Part shown: piece by piece, positions 35,116 to 42,663 of the stretch
How the letters are laid out: every line of letters starts with the position of its first letter
Numbering within the stretch: the first letter of the stretch is position 1
IMG/VR virus record: IMGVR_UViG_3300011115_000316
Location: 1 to 61,312 of that record
Strand: one strand, 5' to 3'
Length of the DNA stretch: 61,312 nt
Origin: a virus
The notes under the pieces: model-generated
What the model was told of the DNA's origin: nothing
Seen by the model: the letters and a program-made list of their open reading frames with translations, nothing else
Databases searched by the model: none
Made by a program: the position numbers and the translations under genes

Positions 35116-37547
35116 TGGAAATCCTAGACAACAAGGCGGTGCTCATACGCACCCGCAACCCGGGCAAGTACACCGTCATACCCAAGAGCCGCATCGTTGA
35201 AGATCATGGCAACGGCGGCTACACGGTGGCGGTGTACTGGGGGCTCGATGAGATGCGGGTTCTCAAGAACCTCGGCGTCAAGAACACCCCGTCGCCTATC
35301 TCACGCAAGTACGACTGGCCCGGGCGCTACATCCCGATGACGCACCAGATCGAGACCGCATCGTTCCTCACCCTGCACAGGCGGGCGTTCTGTTTCAACG
35401 AACCCGGCACCGGCAAGACGCTCAGCGCACTGTGGGCGGCGGACTACCTGATGAAGCGCGGTGAGGTGCGCAGGGTGCTGATCCTGTGCCCTCTTTCAAT
35501 CATGCACGCTGCATGGGTAGGCGACATCAACAACAGCGTGATGCACCGCAGCACGGTGGTCGCACACCACAGCAGCGCTATGCGCCGTGTCGAGCTTGTT
35601 CAAGGTGACTACGAGCTAGTGATTGCCAACTATGAGGGGCTCAACCTGATCGCTGATGAGGTGAACAATGACGGGCGATTTGATCTGGTCATCGTCGATG
35701 AGTGCTTCGTGGCGGGCACGTTGGTGGCTACTCCACAAGGCAGACGGCCCATAGAACAACTGCAAGCCGGAGATACGGTCTTGACATCTGCTGGAGTAAT
35801 GGGTATAAACAGGCTTGTACGCAATACCGCTAAACAGATTGTTGAGGTCAAACTTGGAACTGGTAAAACAATCCGATGCACTCCAGAGCACCCATTCTTT
35901 ACTGACGCCGGTTGGGTGTGTGCCAAAAATCTTGCGGGAAGACGGCTTATATCTGGTGTTGAGTTGTCCTGTCTGCGGGCAAGAATATCGCCGCGAGCAT
36001 TCCCGGGTGCAGTGGGGTATGGCGAACAACCGACCCCTTGGGTTGACCTGCTCAAAATCTTGCGCACGGAAGAGGTGGCACTTACTGAACCCCAACAAGA
36101 GTTACTTCTGCAACATGCCGCCCGAGCACCGGGGCAAGCCCATCAAACCGAAGTCGGACGAACACAAAGCCAAGCTGTCGGCAGCGGCGAAAGCCAAGGG
36201 GCACAAACCGCAGGTACGGGGCGGCAATGGTACGGGGATGACGCCGATGGAGTGGTTGATTTCCGAGGTCTTACCTGTGGGTTGGGTATGGAACTTCCCC
36301 GTAGCGTTGGGAAAGAGGCAGCAAGGCTTTCCTACGAACTACAAGCTCGACTTCGCGTGGCCGCACCTCAAGATGGGGTTGGAAGTGGGTGGAAGCAGCC
36401 ACACGGCAACAGTGCGCCAGATGCAAGATCGGAAGAAGGAAGCCAAACTGGCGGAGCTCGGGTGGTCAGTGTTTCGCATCACGAACAAGGAAGTGCAGTC
36501 CCTGTCTACAACCTTGAAATTGAAGGCACACCTAACTACTTTGTTGGCGACCATTGGCTAGTGCATAACTGCAACGCGTACAAGAACCCCAGCACACAGC
36601 GCTGGAAGTCTCTGGCTAAGATCATCCGCCCGCACACCTACCTGTGGATGATGACGGGCACGCCGGCCTCACAGACGCCCGTGGATGCGTACGGCCTCGC
36701 CAAGTTGGTCAACCCATCGGGGGTACCGAAGTTTGCAACCGCATGGCGCGACAAGGTGATGAACAAGATCACCACGTTCAAGTGGGCACCCAAGCCCGAG
36801 TCCAAGCGGCTGGTGCACGAGGTGCTGCAGCCGGCCATACGTTTCACCAAAGCGCAGTGCCTTGACCTTCCTCCGGTTGTGACTGTTACGCGGGATGTGC
36901 CGCTGTCGCCACAGCAGGCCAAGTACTACAAGCTGCTCAAAGAACAGATGCTGTTCCAGACAGCCGGCGAGACGATCTCGGCGGTCAATGCGGGTGTCGC
37001 CGTCAGTAAGCTCCTGCAGATATCTGCCGGCGCTGCGTACACAGACGACAAAGAGACAGTGGAGTTCGACGCCGCACCGCGCATGAAGGTGCTGATGGAG
37101 ATCCTCGATGAGACTGACCGCAAGGTCATCATCTTCGCCATGTTCCGCTCCAGCATTACCACGATCACCGCGCACTTGACCAAGAACCACATCCCCAACG
37201 CACAGATTCATGGGGATGTGAACGCCACCAAGCGGGGGCAGATCATCAACGACTTTCAGAACACCGACGCCGTGCGCGTGCTGGTCATGCAGCCGCAAGC
37301 TACGGCACACGGGATCACGCTGACTGCCGCCGACACGGTTGTGTTCTATGGGCCGTTGATGAGCGTTGAGATGTACCTGCAGTGCATTGCGCGGGCTGAC
37401 CGCAAGGGGCAGAACTCTGATAAAGTGACCGTCGTGCACATCCAAAGCAGCCCAATTGAGGTGCGGATGTTCAAGGCAATGGCAGGCAAGGTTGGTGAGC
37501 ATGCGTTGCTTGTCGGGCTGTTCAACCAAGAGATTAAAAATAATTGA
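35115..37547 (+). CDS. SNF2/DEAD-like helicase interrupted by an intein (810 aa precursor)
   Basis: Extein: MTHQIETASFLTLHRRAFCF, Walker A NEPGTGKT (about residues 96-103), motif Ia VLILCPLSIMHAAW, motif II VIVDEC(NAYKN), motif III MTGTPASQTP, and C-terminal helicase motifs VIIFAMFRSS, QIHGDVNATKRGQIINDF, VLVMQPQATAHGITLTAAD and YLQCIARADRKGQNSDKV. This is the SNF2-type phage helicase found beside RecB-like nucleases. The intein sits inside motif II, directly after VIVDE and before the Cys of CNAYKN. After splicing about 521 residues remain. ATG at 35115 overlaps the upstream stop; a GTG at 35112 is possible. Confidence 0.9.
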   Translation: MEILDNKAVLIRTRNPGKYTVIPKSRIVEDHGNGGYTVAVYWGLDEMRVLKNLGVKNTPSPISRKYDWPGRYIPMTHQIETASFLTLHRRAFCFNEPGTGKTLSALWAADYLMKRGEVRRVLILCPLSIMHAAWVGDINNSVMHRSTVVAHHSSAMRRVELVQGDYELVIANYEGLNLIADEVNNDGRFDLVIVDECFVAGTLVATPQGRRPIEQLQAGDTVLTSAGVMGINRLVRNTAKQIVEVKLGTGKTIRCTPEHPFFTDAGWVCAKNLAGRRLISGVELSCLRARISPRAFPGAVGYGEQPTPWVDLLKILRTEEVALTEPQQELLLQHAARAPGQAHQTEVGRTQSQAVGSGESQGAQTAGTGRQWYGDDADGVVDFRGLTCGLGMELPRSVGKEAARLSYELQARLRVAAPQDGVGSGWKQPHGNSAPDARSEEGSQTGGARVVSVSHHEQGSAVPVYNLEIEGTPNYFVGDHWLVHNCNAYKNPSTQRWKSLAKIIRPHTYLWMMTGTPASQTPVDAYGLAKLVNPSGVPKFATAWRDKVMNKITTFKWAPKPESKRLVHEVLQPAIRFTKAQCLDLPPVVTVTRDVPLSPQQAKYYKLLKEQMLFQTAGETISAVNAGVAVSKLLQISAGAAYTDDKETVEFDAAPRMKVLMEILDETDRKVIIFAMFRSSITTITAHLTKNHIPNAQIHGDVNATKRGQIINDFQNTDAVRVLVMQPQATAHGITLTAADTVVFYGPLMSVEMYLQCIARADRKGQNSDKVTVVHIQSSPIEVRMFKAMAGKVGEHALLVGLFNQEIKNN
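35703..36569 (+). mobile_element. Intein in motif II of the helicase (289 aa)
   Basis: Starts with Cys1 in CFVAGTLVATPQGRRPIEQL, followed by QAGDTVLT (block A), TPEHPFFTDAGW (block B, with the TxxH motif) and ends VPVYNLEIEGTPNYFVGDHW then LVHN followed by +1 Cys (blocks F and G, penultimate His and terminal Asn). All residues needed for splicing are present. The central 170 or so residues of this frame (from about GVELSCLRARISPR to SHHEQG) have no recognisable domain. A nuclease is encoded there in the +1 frame. Confidence 0.93.
35815..36561 (+). CDS. Vsr/DUF559-type homing endonuclease nested out of frame in the intein (up to 248 aa)
   Basis: In the +1 frame relative to the helicase: a zinc-finger-like CPVCGQEYRR...C.KSC, a NUMOD-type segment EHKAKLSAAAKAKGHK, then NYKLDFAWPHLKMGLEVGGS followed by SHTATVRQMQDRKKEAKLAE and LGWSVFRITNKEV. 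This is the PD-(D/E)xK pattern of Vsr/DUF559 nucleases (LDF, LEVGGxxH, D..R...L..LGW.V.R). Start uncertain: TTG 35815, TTG 35854 (GAGG six bases upstream), GTG 35956, or ATG 36019 (would remove the first CxxC). It stops eight bases before the intein end. The frame 0 text over the same bases remains open. Confidence 0.75.
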   Translation: MYAIPLNRLLRSNLELVKQSDALQSTHSLLTPVGCVPKILREDGLYLVLSCPVCGQEYRREHSRVQWGMANNRPLGLTCSKSCARKRWHLLNPNKSYFCNMPPEHRGKPIKPKSDEHKAKLSAAAKAKGHKPQVRGGNGTGMTPMEWLISEVLPVGWVWNFPVALGKRQQGFPTNYKLDFAWPHLKMGLEVGGSSHTATVRQMQDRKKEAKLAELGWSVFRITNKEVQSLSTTLKLKAHLTTLLATIG

Positions 37548-37577
37548 AAGGACTACTTCACAAAGCAAAACTAGGTG

Positions 37578-37583
37578 TATGAT
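37578..37583 (+). promoter_or_regulatory. Possible promoter before the ssDNA-binding module
   Basis: TATGAT with TTCACA 15 bases upstream, in the 81-base gap after the helicase gene; also a small AGGTTT-AAC-AAACCT hairpin downstream. The spacing is short, so the call is weak. Confidence 0.3.
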
Positions 37584-37628
37584 TGTCAAAGGTTTAACAA
37601 ACCTGACAGGTAATAACAGGAGAAATAA

Positions 37629-38045
37629 ATGACAGAAAACAATGAAGCGGTCACTATCCCGATGGATAAGTTGGCCCGGGTGTATCGCAAGATGCAGACA
37701 AAGATTCAGCAGTTGACCGCCGGTTATGAGACGGAAGTCGAAGTGCTGAAGGCGCAGCAGGAAGTTGTTAAGACTGCCTTGAAAGACCAGATGCTGGCAC
37801 TTGGCGTGAAGTCCGTCAACACGGCGGAGGGCACCGTCATCCTCTCAACGAAGACCCGCTACTCGACCCAAGACTGGGACGCGTTCAAGGAGTTCATGAA
37901 GGAGCATGACGCCCTCGATCTGTTGGAGAAGCGCATCGCGCAGACCAACATGGCTACCTTCCTGCAGGAAAATCCGACCCTCGTGCCGCCGGGTCTCAAC
38001 AGCAATAGCGAGTACGCAATCAGCGTGCGCAAACCAACCAAGTAA
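37629..38045 (+). CDS. Conserved coiled-coil replication-module protein (138 aa)
   Basis: MTENNEAVTIPMDKLARVYR, KMQTKIQQLTAGYETEVEVL, KAQQEVVKTALKDQMLALGV, TRYSTQDWDAFKEFMKEHDA, ENPTLVPPGLNSNSEYAISV. I know this pattern (helical hairpin, then KTRYSTxDWDxFxxF, then PPGLNxxxExxISVRKP) from genes immediately upstream of phage ssDNA-binding proteins. Role unknown, possibly linked to annealing. AACAGGAGAAATAA lies before the start. Confidence 0.72.
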   Translation: MTENNEAVTIPMDKLARVYRKMQTKIQQLTAGYETEVEVLKAQQEVVKTALKDQMLALGVKSVNTAEGTVILSTKTRYSTQDWDAFKEFMKEHDALDLLEKRIAQTNMATFLQENPTLVPPGLNSNSEYAISVRKPTK

Positions 38046-38059
38046 CCAAGGAAAATCAA

Positions 38060-39034
38060 ATGAGTAATGTCGCTCTCTTCAACCCCGGCCAAGTGCCGGC
38101 CTTCGCTCGCAAAGCCGAGTTGTCTGCTATGGCTAAATCCCTCGCGGGGGGCGGTGGCGGTGGGTTCCGCGTCAGCATCAAAGGCGGCGTGTTTCGTCTG
38201 GTCAACAACGGCAAGGAGATCACGGCTATCGATGACCGGCATCTGGACGTTGTGCTGGTCAAGGCGGCTCCTAAAGTGGCGCGGGTGTTCTACGCCAAAG
38301 CCTACGACTCCGAAAGCGTGTCGGGCCCAGACTGCTGGTCACCTGATGGCGACAAGCCAAGCGACGATGCTGCCAACAAGCAATCTTCGCGCTGCTCCGA
38401 GTGCCCCAAGAACATCGCGGGCTCCGGCCAAGGCAACAGTCGTGCGTGCCGTTACCAGCAGCGTCTGGCTGTGGTGCTCGAGACTGATATGAAAGGTAAC
38501 GTGATGCAGTTGGCGCTGCCGGCTACGTCCATCTTCGGCAAAGCAGACGGGGACAACCGCCCGTTGCAGGAATACGCCCGCTGGTTGGTCGCGCAGAACA
38601 TCAACCCCGAGGCTGTTGTCACCCGCATGCGGTTTGATACCCAGTCGGAGAGCCCCAAGCTGTTCTTCAAGGCGCAGCGCTGGCTGACTGATTCTGAGTA
38701 CGACGACATCATTGAGCAGGCGGAGTCTGATGCCGCGCTCAAGGCCATCACGATGACCGTGGCGAAGATGGACAACGTAGTGTCGAAGCCCCTCGAGTTG
38801 ATGGGCAAGCCCCCCACACGCACCAAGCCGGCCCCACCGCCTGTGGCAGAAGAGGAAGAAGAGGCTCCGCCCCCACCGCCTCCCAAGCCCCCCAAGAAGT
38901 CTAAGCCTGCCCCCGCACCAGTAGCGGAAGAAGAGCCGGAAGAGCCTGTGGTGCGCCAAGAAGCCCCCAAGAAACCCACGGCTCCGGCCAAGAGTGCGTT
39001 GGCCGACATGGTCCGCGACTGGGACGACGAGTAA
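38060..39034 (+). CDS. Putative ssDNA-binding protein (324 aa)
   Basis: MSNVALFNPGQVPAFARKAE, FRVSIKGGVFRLVNNGKEIT, KPSDDAANKQSSRCSECPKN, RYQQRLAVVLETDMKGNVMQ. A central OB-like beta core with a C...C cluster (CWSPDG..SSRCSECPKN..RACRY), then a low-complexity Pro/Glu/Lys tail (EEEEEAPPPPPPKPPKKSK) and the acidic tip MVRDWDDE. An acidic C-terminal tip after a disordered linker is characteristic of SSB-type proteins such as T7 gp2.5. Assignment rests on this layout and position. Confidence 0.72.
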   Translation: MSNVALFNPGQVPAFARKAELSAMAKSLAGGGGGGFRVSIKGGVFRLVNNGKEITAIDDRHLDVVLVKAAPKVARVFYAKAYDSESVSGPDCWSPDGDKPSDDAANKQSSRCSECPKNIAGSGQGNSRACRYQQRLAVVLETDMKGNVMQLALPATSIFGKADGDNRPLQEYARWLVAQNINPEAVVTRMRFDTQSESPKLFFKAQRWLTDSEYDDIIEQAESDAALKAITMTVAKMDNVVSKPLELMGKPPTRTKPAPPPVAEEEEEAPPPPPPKPPKKSKPAPAPVAEEEPEEPVVRQEAPKKPTAPAKSALADMVRDWDDE

Positions 39035-39042
39035 GGGCTAGG

Positions 39043-39066
39043 GGCAGCCACGCGCTGCCTCTTTTT
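39043..39066 (+). terminator. Rho-independent terminator after the SSB-like gene
   Basis: GGCAGC-CACGC-GCTGCC followed by TCTTTTT: six GC-rich pairs and a U-tract, eight bases after the stop codon. The next gene starts only three bases after the T-run, so part of the transcription must pass through or restart. Confidence 0.75.
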
Positions 39067-39068
39067 CT

Positions 39069-39347
39069 ATGGCCTACCAACCGCACCTCATTGCGCTGAT
39101 CAAGGCGCAGCCCCTGACCCTTGGCCCCCGCCTCGGGCGCTGGGCTGTGTTCCTTGACTTGCCCGCCGTCAAGATCGCGTTAGCGACTGGCGCTACCCGC
39201 CAATCCGTTTACAACTGGATGAAAGGCGGCGAAGTATTCGTTGCGTACCGCCCTGCGGTTACGCGTGTCATTGAATGTATGCAGTCGTCCAAGACTGCTG
39301 AAGAAGCGTGGGGGAAGATATGCAAGGAATTCGACCTGAGAACTTGA
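39069..39347 (+). CDS. Helix-turn-helix protein (92 aa)
   Basis: MAYQPHLIALIKAQPLTLGP, RLGRWAVFLDLPAVKIALAT, GATRQSVYNWMKGGEVFVAY. VxxIALATGATRQSVYNWMKG is an HTH motif. Starts just after a terminator and runs into the next small gene. Probably a small regulator in the replication module. Confidence 0.75.
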   Translation: MAYQPHLIALIKAQPLTLGPRLGRWAVFLDLPAVKIALATGATRQSVYNWMKGGEVFVAYRPAVTRVIECMQSSKTAEEAWGKICKEFDLRT

Positions 39348-39460
39348 GTCTTGAGGAGCTTGTGCGGTACGCATGGCTGACCGGCCCCGCACAGCTTACG
39401 CCCGAATGGGTTGCGGAGTTGATCACGCGCCTAGAGCAAACGCTCGACGACCTGAAATAA
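39320..39460 (+). CDS. Small protein overlapping the HTH gene (46 aa)
   Basis: MQGIRPENLSLEELVRYAWL, TGPAQLTPEWVAELITRLEQ. GGGGAAG lies just before the ATG; it overlaps the HTH gene by 28 bases and ends 13 bases before the primase gene. The pattern NLSxEExxRYA.L.....LTPEWxxxLxxRLE resembles short genes found at this place in related phages. Helical. Confidence 0.58.
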   Translation: MQGIRPENLSLEELVRYAWLTGPAQLTPEWVAELITRLEQTLDDLK

Positions 39461-39473
39461 CCCAAGGAACGCA

Positions 39474-42400
39474 ATGAAACCGCTTGAGTTTCTAGCGGAT
39501 GTTCTGCCGTCTCCGGGTCACGGGTGGTACTGTGCGGCGGAACTAAGCTCGTCAAAAAAAGAGCACGTGTTTATTGACGGTGTCGCGGCGGTTAAGCCCA
39601 CGATCAAGCGCTGGCTTGAACGAAAGCGCGATATCTATTTTGCACTGGCAACATTCAAAGACAACATGGGGGGCCGCAAGGCTGCCAACGCGGCCTACAT
39701 CAAGGCCATCTTCATCGACATGGACGGCTACGCATCCAAGAAGGCCGCAGCGCTGGCGCTGGCGGAGTTTCTGGAGAAGACGGGACTGGACGAGTTCGGC
39801 ACGCCGCACCTCGTCGGCTCCGGTGGGGGGCTGCACTGCTACTGGGTGCTGACCGCACCCGTGGACATCGCGACATGGAAGCCAATAGCGGAGAACTTCA
39901 AACGCCTGTGCAAGCAGGAGGGCCTGACCATTGACCAGACGGTCACCGCCGACGCCGCACGGATGCTGCGCATACCCAACACGTTCAACTTCAAGGCTAA
40001 GTATCCCGCGCCCCGTCCGGTGCAGTTCCTCGCGCAGGGCAGCGGGCCCATCGATCTGAAGCGCTTGGGTGCGACAGTGCGGGGGATGTTGACAGAGGCG
40101 TTTGCGCCGGTCAGCAATGCGTTCGTGGCAACCAGTGTAGATCTGCCCGGAACCCGTCCCAGCAAAGCACGTACGGCAAAGTCCGCAGCAGCAGAAGCCA
40201 TGATGAGCAACAGCGTCACGCGCTTCGAGCCCATCTGGATGAAGTCCGAAAAGAGTATGGGCTGCGGGCAGCTTGAGTTCTACATGAAGAACGCTGAGCA
40301 AGACGGTATGGAGCCGCTGTGGCGCGGGCTGCTGTCGTGGACTAAGGTGTGCGAAGACGGGCTGGAGCACTCCACCAAGCTGACCGCACTGCACCCGTAC
40401 ACCATTGACCGCATGCACCAGAAGCTGTCCGAGATCAAGGGGCCCTATCCCTGCATCAAGATGGACAGCGAGAACCCGGGCGTGTGCCCTAAGTGTCCGC
40501 ACTGGGGCCAGATCACCAACGCGCTGGCGCTGGGCCGGGAGGTACGCACCGACAACCGGGAGAAGGAGATCGAGATCCCGTTGCAAGCAGGCATCGACAC
40601 CACGGTAGACGTAGACGCGGAGTACCTGCAGGACGACCTGACAGAGGAGTCAGATGAGGCATCGACACCGCAGAACATCCGCACTAGGAAAGCAACGCGC
40701 CCAACCCCACCGCGCAACTTCAGCTACGGGGCGAACGGCGGCGTGTTCGTGGACATCAAGGAGAAGGACGCTACGGGCGTGGAGATCAAGACACAGGTGT
40801 CGGTACTACCGTACGACCTGTTCGTTGTTGACATGCTGCGTATGGATGAGAAGGAGCACTATGCCCACCTGATGGCAATCAAGAAGATAGGTCAGACTGG
40901 CGAGTCCAAGCTGACCGAGTACACCCCCGTCATCATGCCGAGCAAAGCGGCAGTATCAAAAGAGGAGCTAATCAAATGTCTAGCATCACACAACATCTAC
41001 GCAGCACGGGGAGCCGTCATGGACGGGCATCTCTATAACTACGTGCGGGCCTGCATCGAGGAGTCCGCGCTGTTGCGCAAGGCGGTGGACGTTCCTATTC
41101 AATTCGGCTGGCAGAAGGATCGCTCCTTCGTCTACAACAACCGCGTGTTCCGCCGCGACGGCACCGAGATCCCGGTGCCCATGCCCGGGCTGGAGAACAT
41201 CAACCGGGGCACCAACAGCAAGGGCACCATCGAGGGCTGGCGCAAGCCGTGGCAGTTGCTGATCGACAAGAAGATGGACACCATGCTGGCGCTCTGTCTG
41301 GATAGCTTCGGCTCGCCGCTCATGCAGTTCTCGGACTACGAGGGCTTTGTCTGGCACATCGGCTCAACGGGTTCTGGTACGGGCAAGTCACTCACGCTCA
41401 GTTTGAAGGCCGGCGTCTGGGGGCACCCCATCCGCTACCGCACAGGCAAGGGAACATCGCCGGTTGCCATGCAGCAACGTGCTGGACTGCTCAACAGCAT
41501 GCCGCTCCTGATCGATGAGATCACTACCAAGACCCGCAACGATACGGAGTGGGCTCCAGCGTTCATCTTCGACATCTCTGAGGGGCAAGGCAAGGAGCGC
41601 ATGGAGTCGGGTACGAACAAGGAGCGCATCAACAACAGCACGTGGGCGCTGACCTGTACGCTGACCTCCAACACCCACATGACCGACATCCTGACGGGGG
41701 CCCGCAAGCACTCCTCGCACGGCGAGATGATGCGTATGCTGGAGTGGACGCCCTCCAAGGAACTGGAGTTCAGCGAGCGTGAGCGCTTGACGCTCAAGGA
41801 ACTGCGCCGGAACTACGGTGTGGCCGGCGAGGCGTGGGTGCGGTGGTTGGTGCAGAACCAAGACATCGCCCGTACGGTATGGCTGCGCACCCACGAGGAG
41901 CTACGTGTAATGCTTGGCTTCACAGATGAAGAGCGCTACTGGCATGCGGCCTGTACGTCAACGGTGGCGGCGGGCATCCTGATCGGCACCAGCTACGCCG
42001 GCCTGATGGACATCCCGCTCAAGCCCGTGATCAAGGCGCTCAAGGCGCTGGTGGTGGACGCCCGGGTAGCACACGTGAAGTCAGCCCGCAGTGCCGAGGA
42101 TGTGCTCAACACCTTTACCCGGGAGTTCTATGGCAGGTTTGTGGTCGTGCGCAAAGACGCCCACAACAAACTGTTGGCTGAGATGGGGCGCGATGTGACT
42201 GGCAAGACCAGCACGCGCAACACGGTGATGGCCCGTATTGAGCACGGTACGCGTCACGCGGGGTTTGTCGAGTACTTCGTGGAGGAGCAGATACTCAAGC
42301 AGCACTGCGCGTCGATGAGCTTTGGGTTCTCAGACTTCCGCCGGCAGCTTGGGGCTATGTCGGAGGAGGGGTACAACGTGCGCTTCGGCGTCAAGAAGGA

Positions 42401-42512
42401 TATGCTGGCGTACACTGACGGCCCGTCACTCAGGGTAAATGTGATGCACATCAGCATCCCGAAAGACCGCTACGATGGTATGGAAGATAGTCTTCCCTTG
42501 GGAGAAGCTTGA
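39474..42512 (+). CDS. Primase-helicase, PrimPol-type N-terminus (1012 aa)
   Basis: MKPLEFLADVLPSPGHGWYC; an AEP primase-polymerase core with FIDMDGYA (Asp82, Asp84) and HLVGSGGGLHCYWVL (SGGGLH near 116-121) followed by DQTVTADAARMLRIPNTFNF. A Cys-rich section (CIKMDSENPGVCPKCPHWG). C-terminal ATPase: GSTGSGTGKSLTLSLKAG (Walker A near residue 632) and LLIDEITTK (Walker B near 680), SRELRAPILG-type arginine finger not identified. It is a replicative primase-helicase fusion. Confidence 0.86.
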   Translation: MKPLEFLADVLPSPGHGWYCAAELSSSKKEHVFIDGVAAVKPTIKRWLERKRDIYFALATFKDNMGGRKAANAAYIKAIFIDMDGYASKKAAALALAEFLEKTGLDEFGTPHLVGSGGGLHCYWVLTAPVDIATWKPIAENFKRLCKQEGLTIDQTVTADAARMLRIPNTFNFKAKYPAPRPVQFLAQGSGPIDLKRLGATVRGMLTEAFAPVSNAFVATSVDLPGTRPSKARTAKSAAAEAMMSNSVTRFEPIWMKSEKSMGCGQLEFYMKNAEQDGMEPLWRGLLSWTKVCEDGLEHSTKLTALHPYTIDRMHQKLSEIKGPYPCIKMDSENPGVCPKCPHWGQITNALALGREVRTDNREKEIEIPLQAGIDTTVDVDAEYLQDDLTEESDEASTPQNIRTRKATRPTPPRNFSYGANGGVFVDIKEKDATGVEIKTQVSVLPYDLFVVDMLRMDEKEHYAHLMAIKKIGQTGESKLTEYTPVIMPSKAAVSKEELIKCLASHNIYAARGAVMDGHLYNYVRACIEESALLRKAVDVPIQFGWQKDRSFVYNNRVFRRDGTEIPVPMPGLENINRGTNSKGTIEGWRKPWQLLIDKKMDTMLALCLDSFGSPLMQFSDYEGFVWHIGSTGSGTGKSLTLSLKAGVWGHPIRYRTGKGTSPVAMQQRAGLLNSMPLLIDEITTKTRNDTEWAPAFIFDISEGQGKERMESGTNKERINNSTWALTCTLTSNTHMTDILTGARKHSSHGEMMRMLEWTPSKELEFSERERLTLKELRRNYGVAGEAWVRWLVQNQDIARTVWLRTHEELRVMLGFTDEERYWHAACTSTVAAGILIGTSYAGLMDIPLKPVIKALKALVVDARVAHVKSARSAEDVLNTFTREFYGRFVVVRKDAHNKLLAEMGRDVTGKTSTRNTVMARIEHGTRHAGFVEYFVEEQILKQHCASMSFGFSDFRRQLGAMSEEGYNVRFGVKKDMLAYTDGPSLRVNVMHISIPKDRYDGMEDSLPLGEA

Positions 42513-42663
42513 ACCGGGGCAGGGGTTCTTTGTCCCCTGCCTCGACGCCACCCCGGTCATTGAGGCGGGGCTGCGTGACGCGCTCTCCTACCGCATAAGG
42601 GCTACGGCCACCCCGGGCATTCGGGGTGGCTTGATCGGCGTCTGGTTCAGTCGATTGACTTAG
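42475..42663 (+). CDS. Small protein at the end of the early operon (62 aa)
   Basis: MVWKIVFPWEKLEPGQGFFV, PCLDATPVIEAGLRDALSYR. The opening pattern (xWxxxFPWEKLxxGxSFFVPxLD) is one I know from small phage genes after helicase/primase genes. It overlaps the primase-helicase by 38 bases and the convergent late giant gene by 17 bases. Function unknown. Confidence 0.7.
   Translation: MVWKIVFPWEKLEPGQGFFVPCLDATPVIEAGLRDALSYRIRATATPGIRGGLIGVWFSRLT
42607..42630. terminator. Strong hairpin at the convergent junction
   Basis: GCCACCCC-GGGCATTC-GGGGTGGC, an eight-pair GC-rich stem inside the last early gene and 17 bases beyond the end of the giant late gene. No U-tract on either side, so a bidirectional terminator is possible but not typical. 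Confidence 0.45.

Noticed and set aside
35112-37547. Bacterial-intein-like or hedgehog domain instead of a true intein
   Set aside because: The insertion is exactly at a conserved helicase motif, has Cys1, TxxH, penultimate His, terminal Asn and +1 Cys, all expected of a splicing intein.
36669-37589. Minus-strand ORF of 306 codons
   Set aside because: Opposite the C-terminal helicase motifs of the plus-strand gene; no domain of its own.
39552-40586. Minus-strand ORF of 344 codons
   Set aside because: Opposite the primase-polymerase core, whose catalytic motifs are clear on the plus strand.
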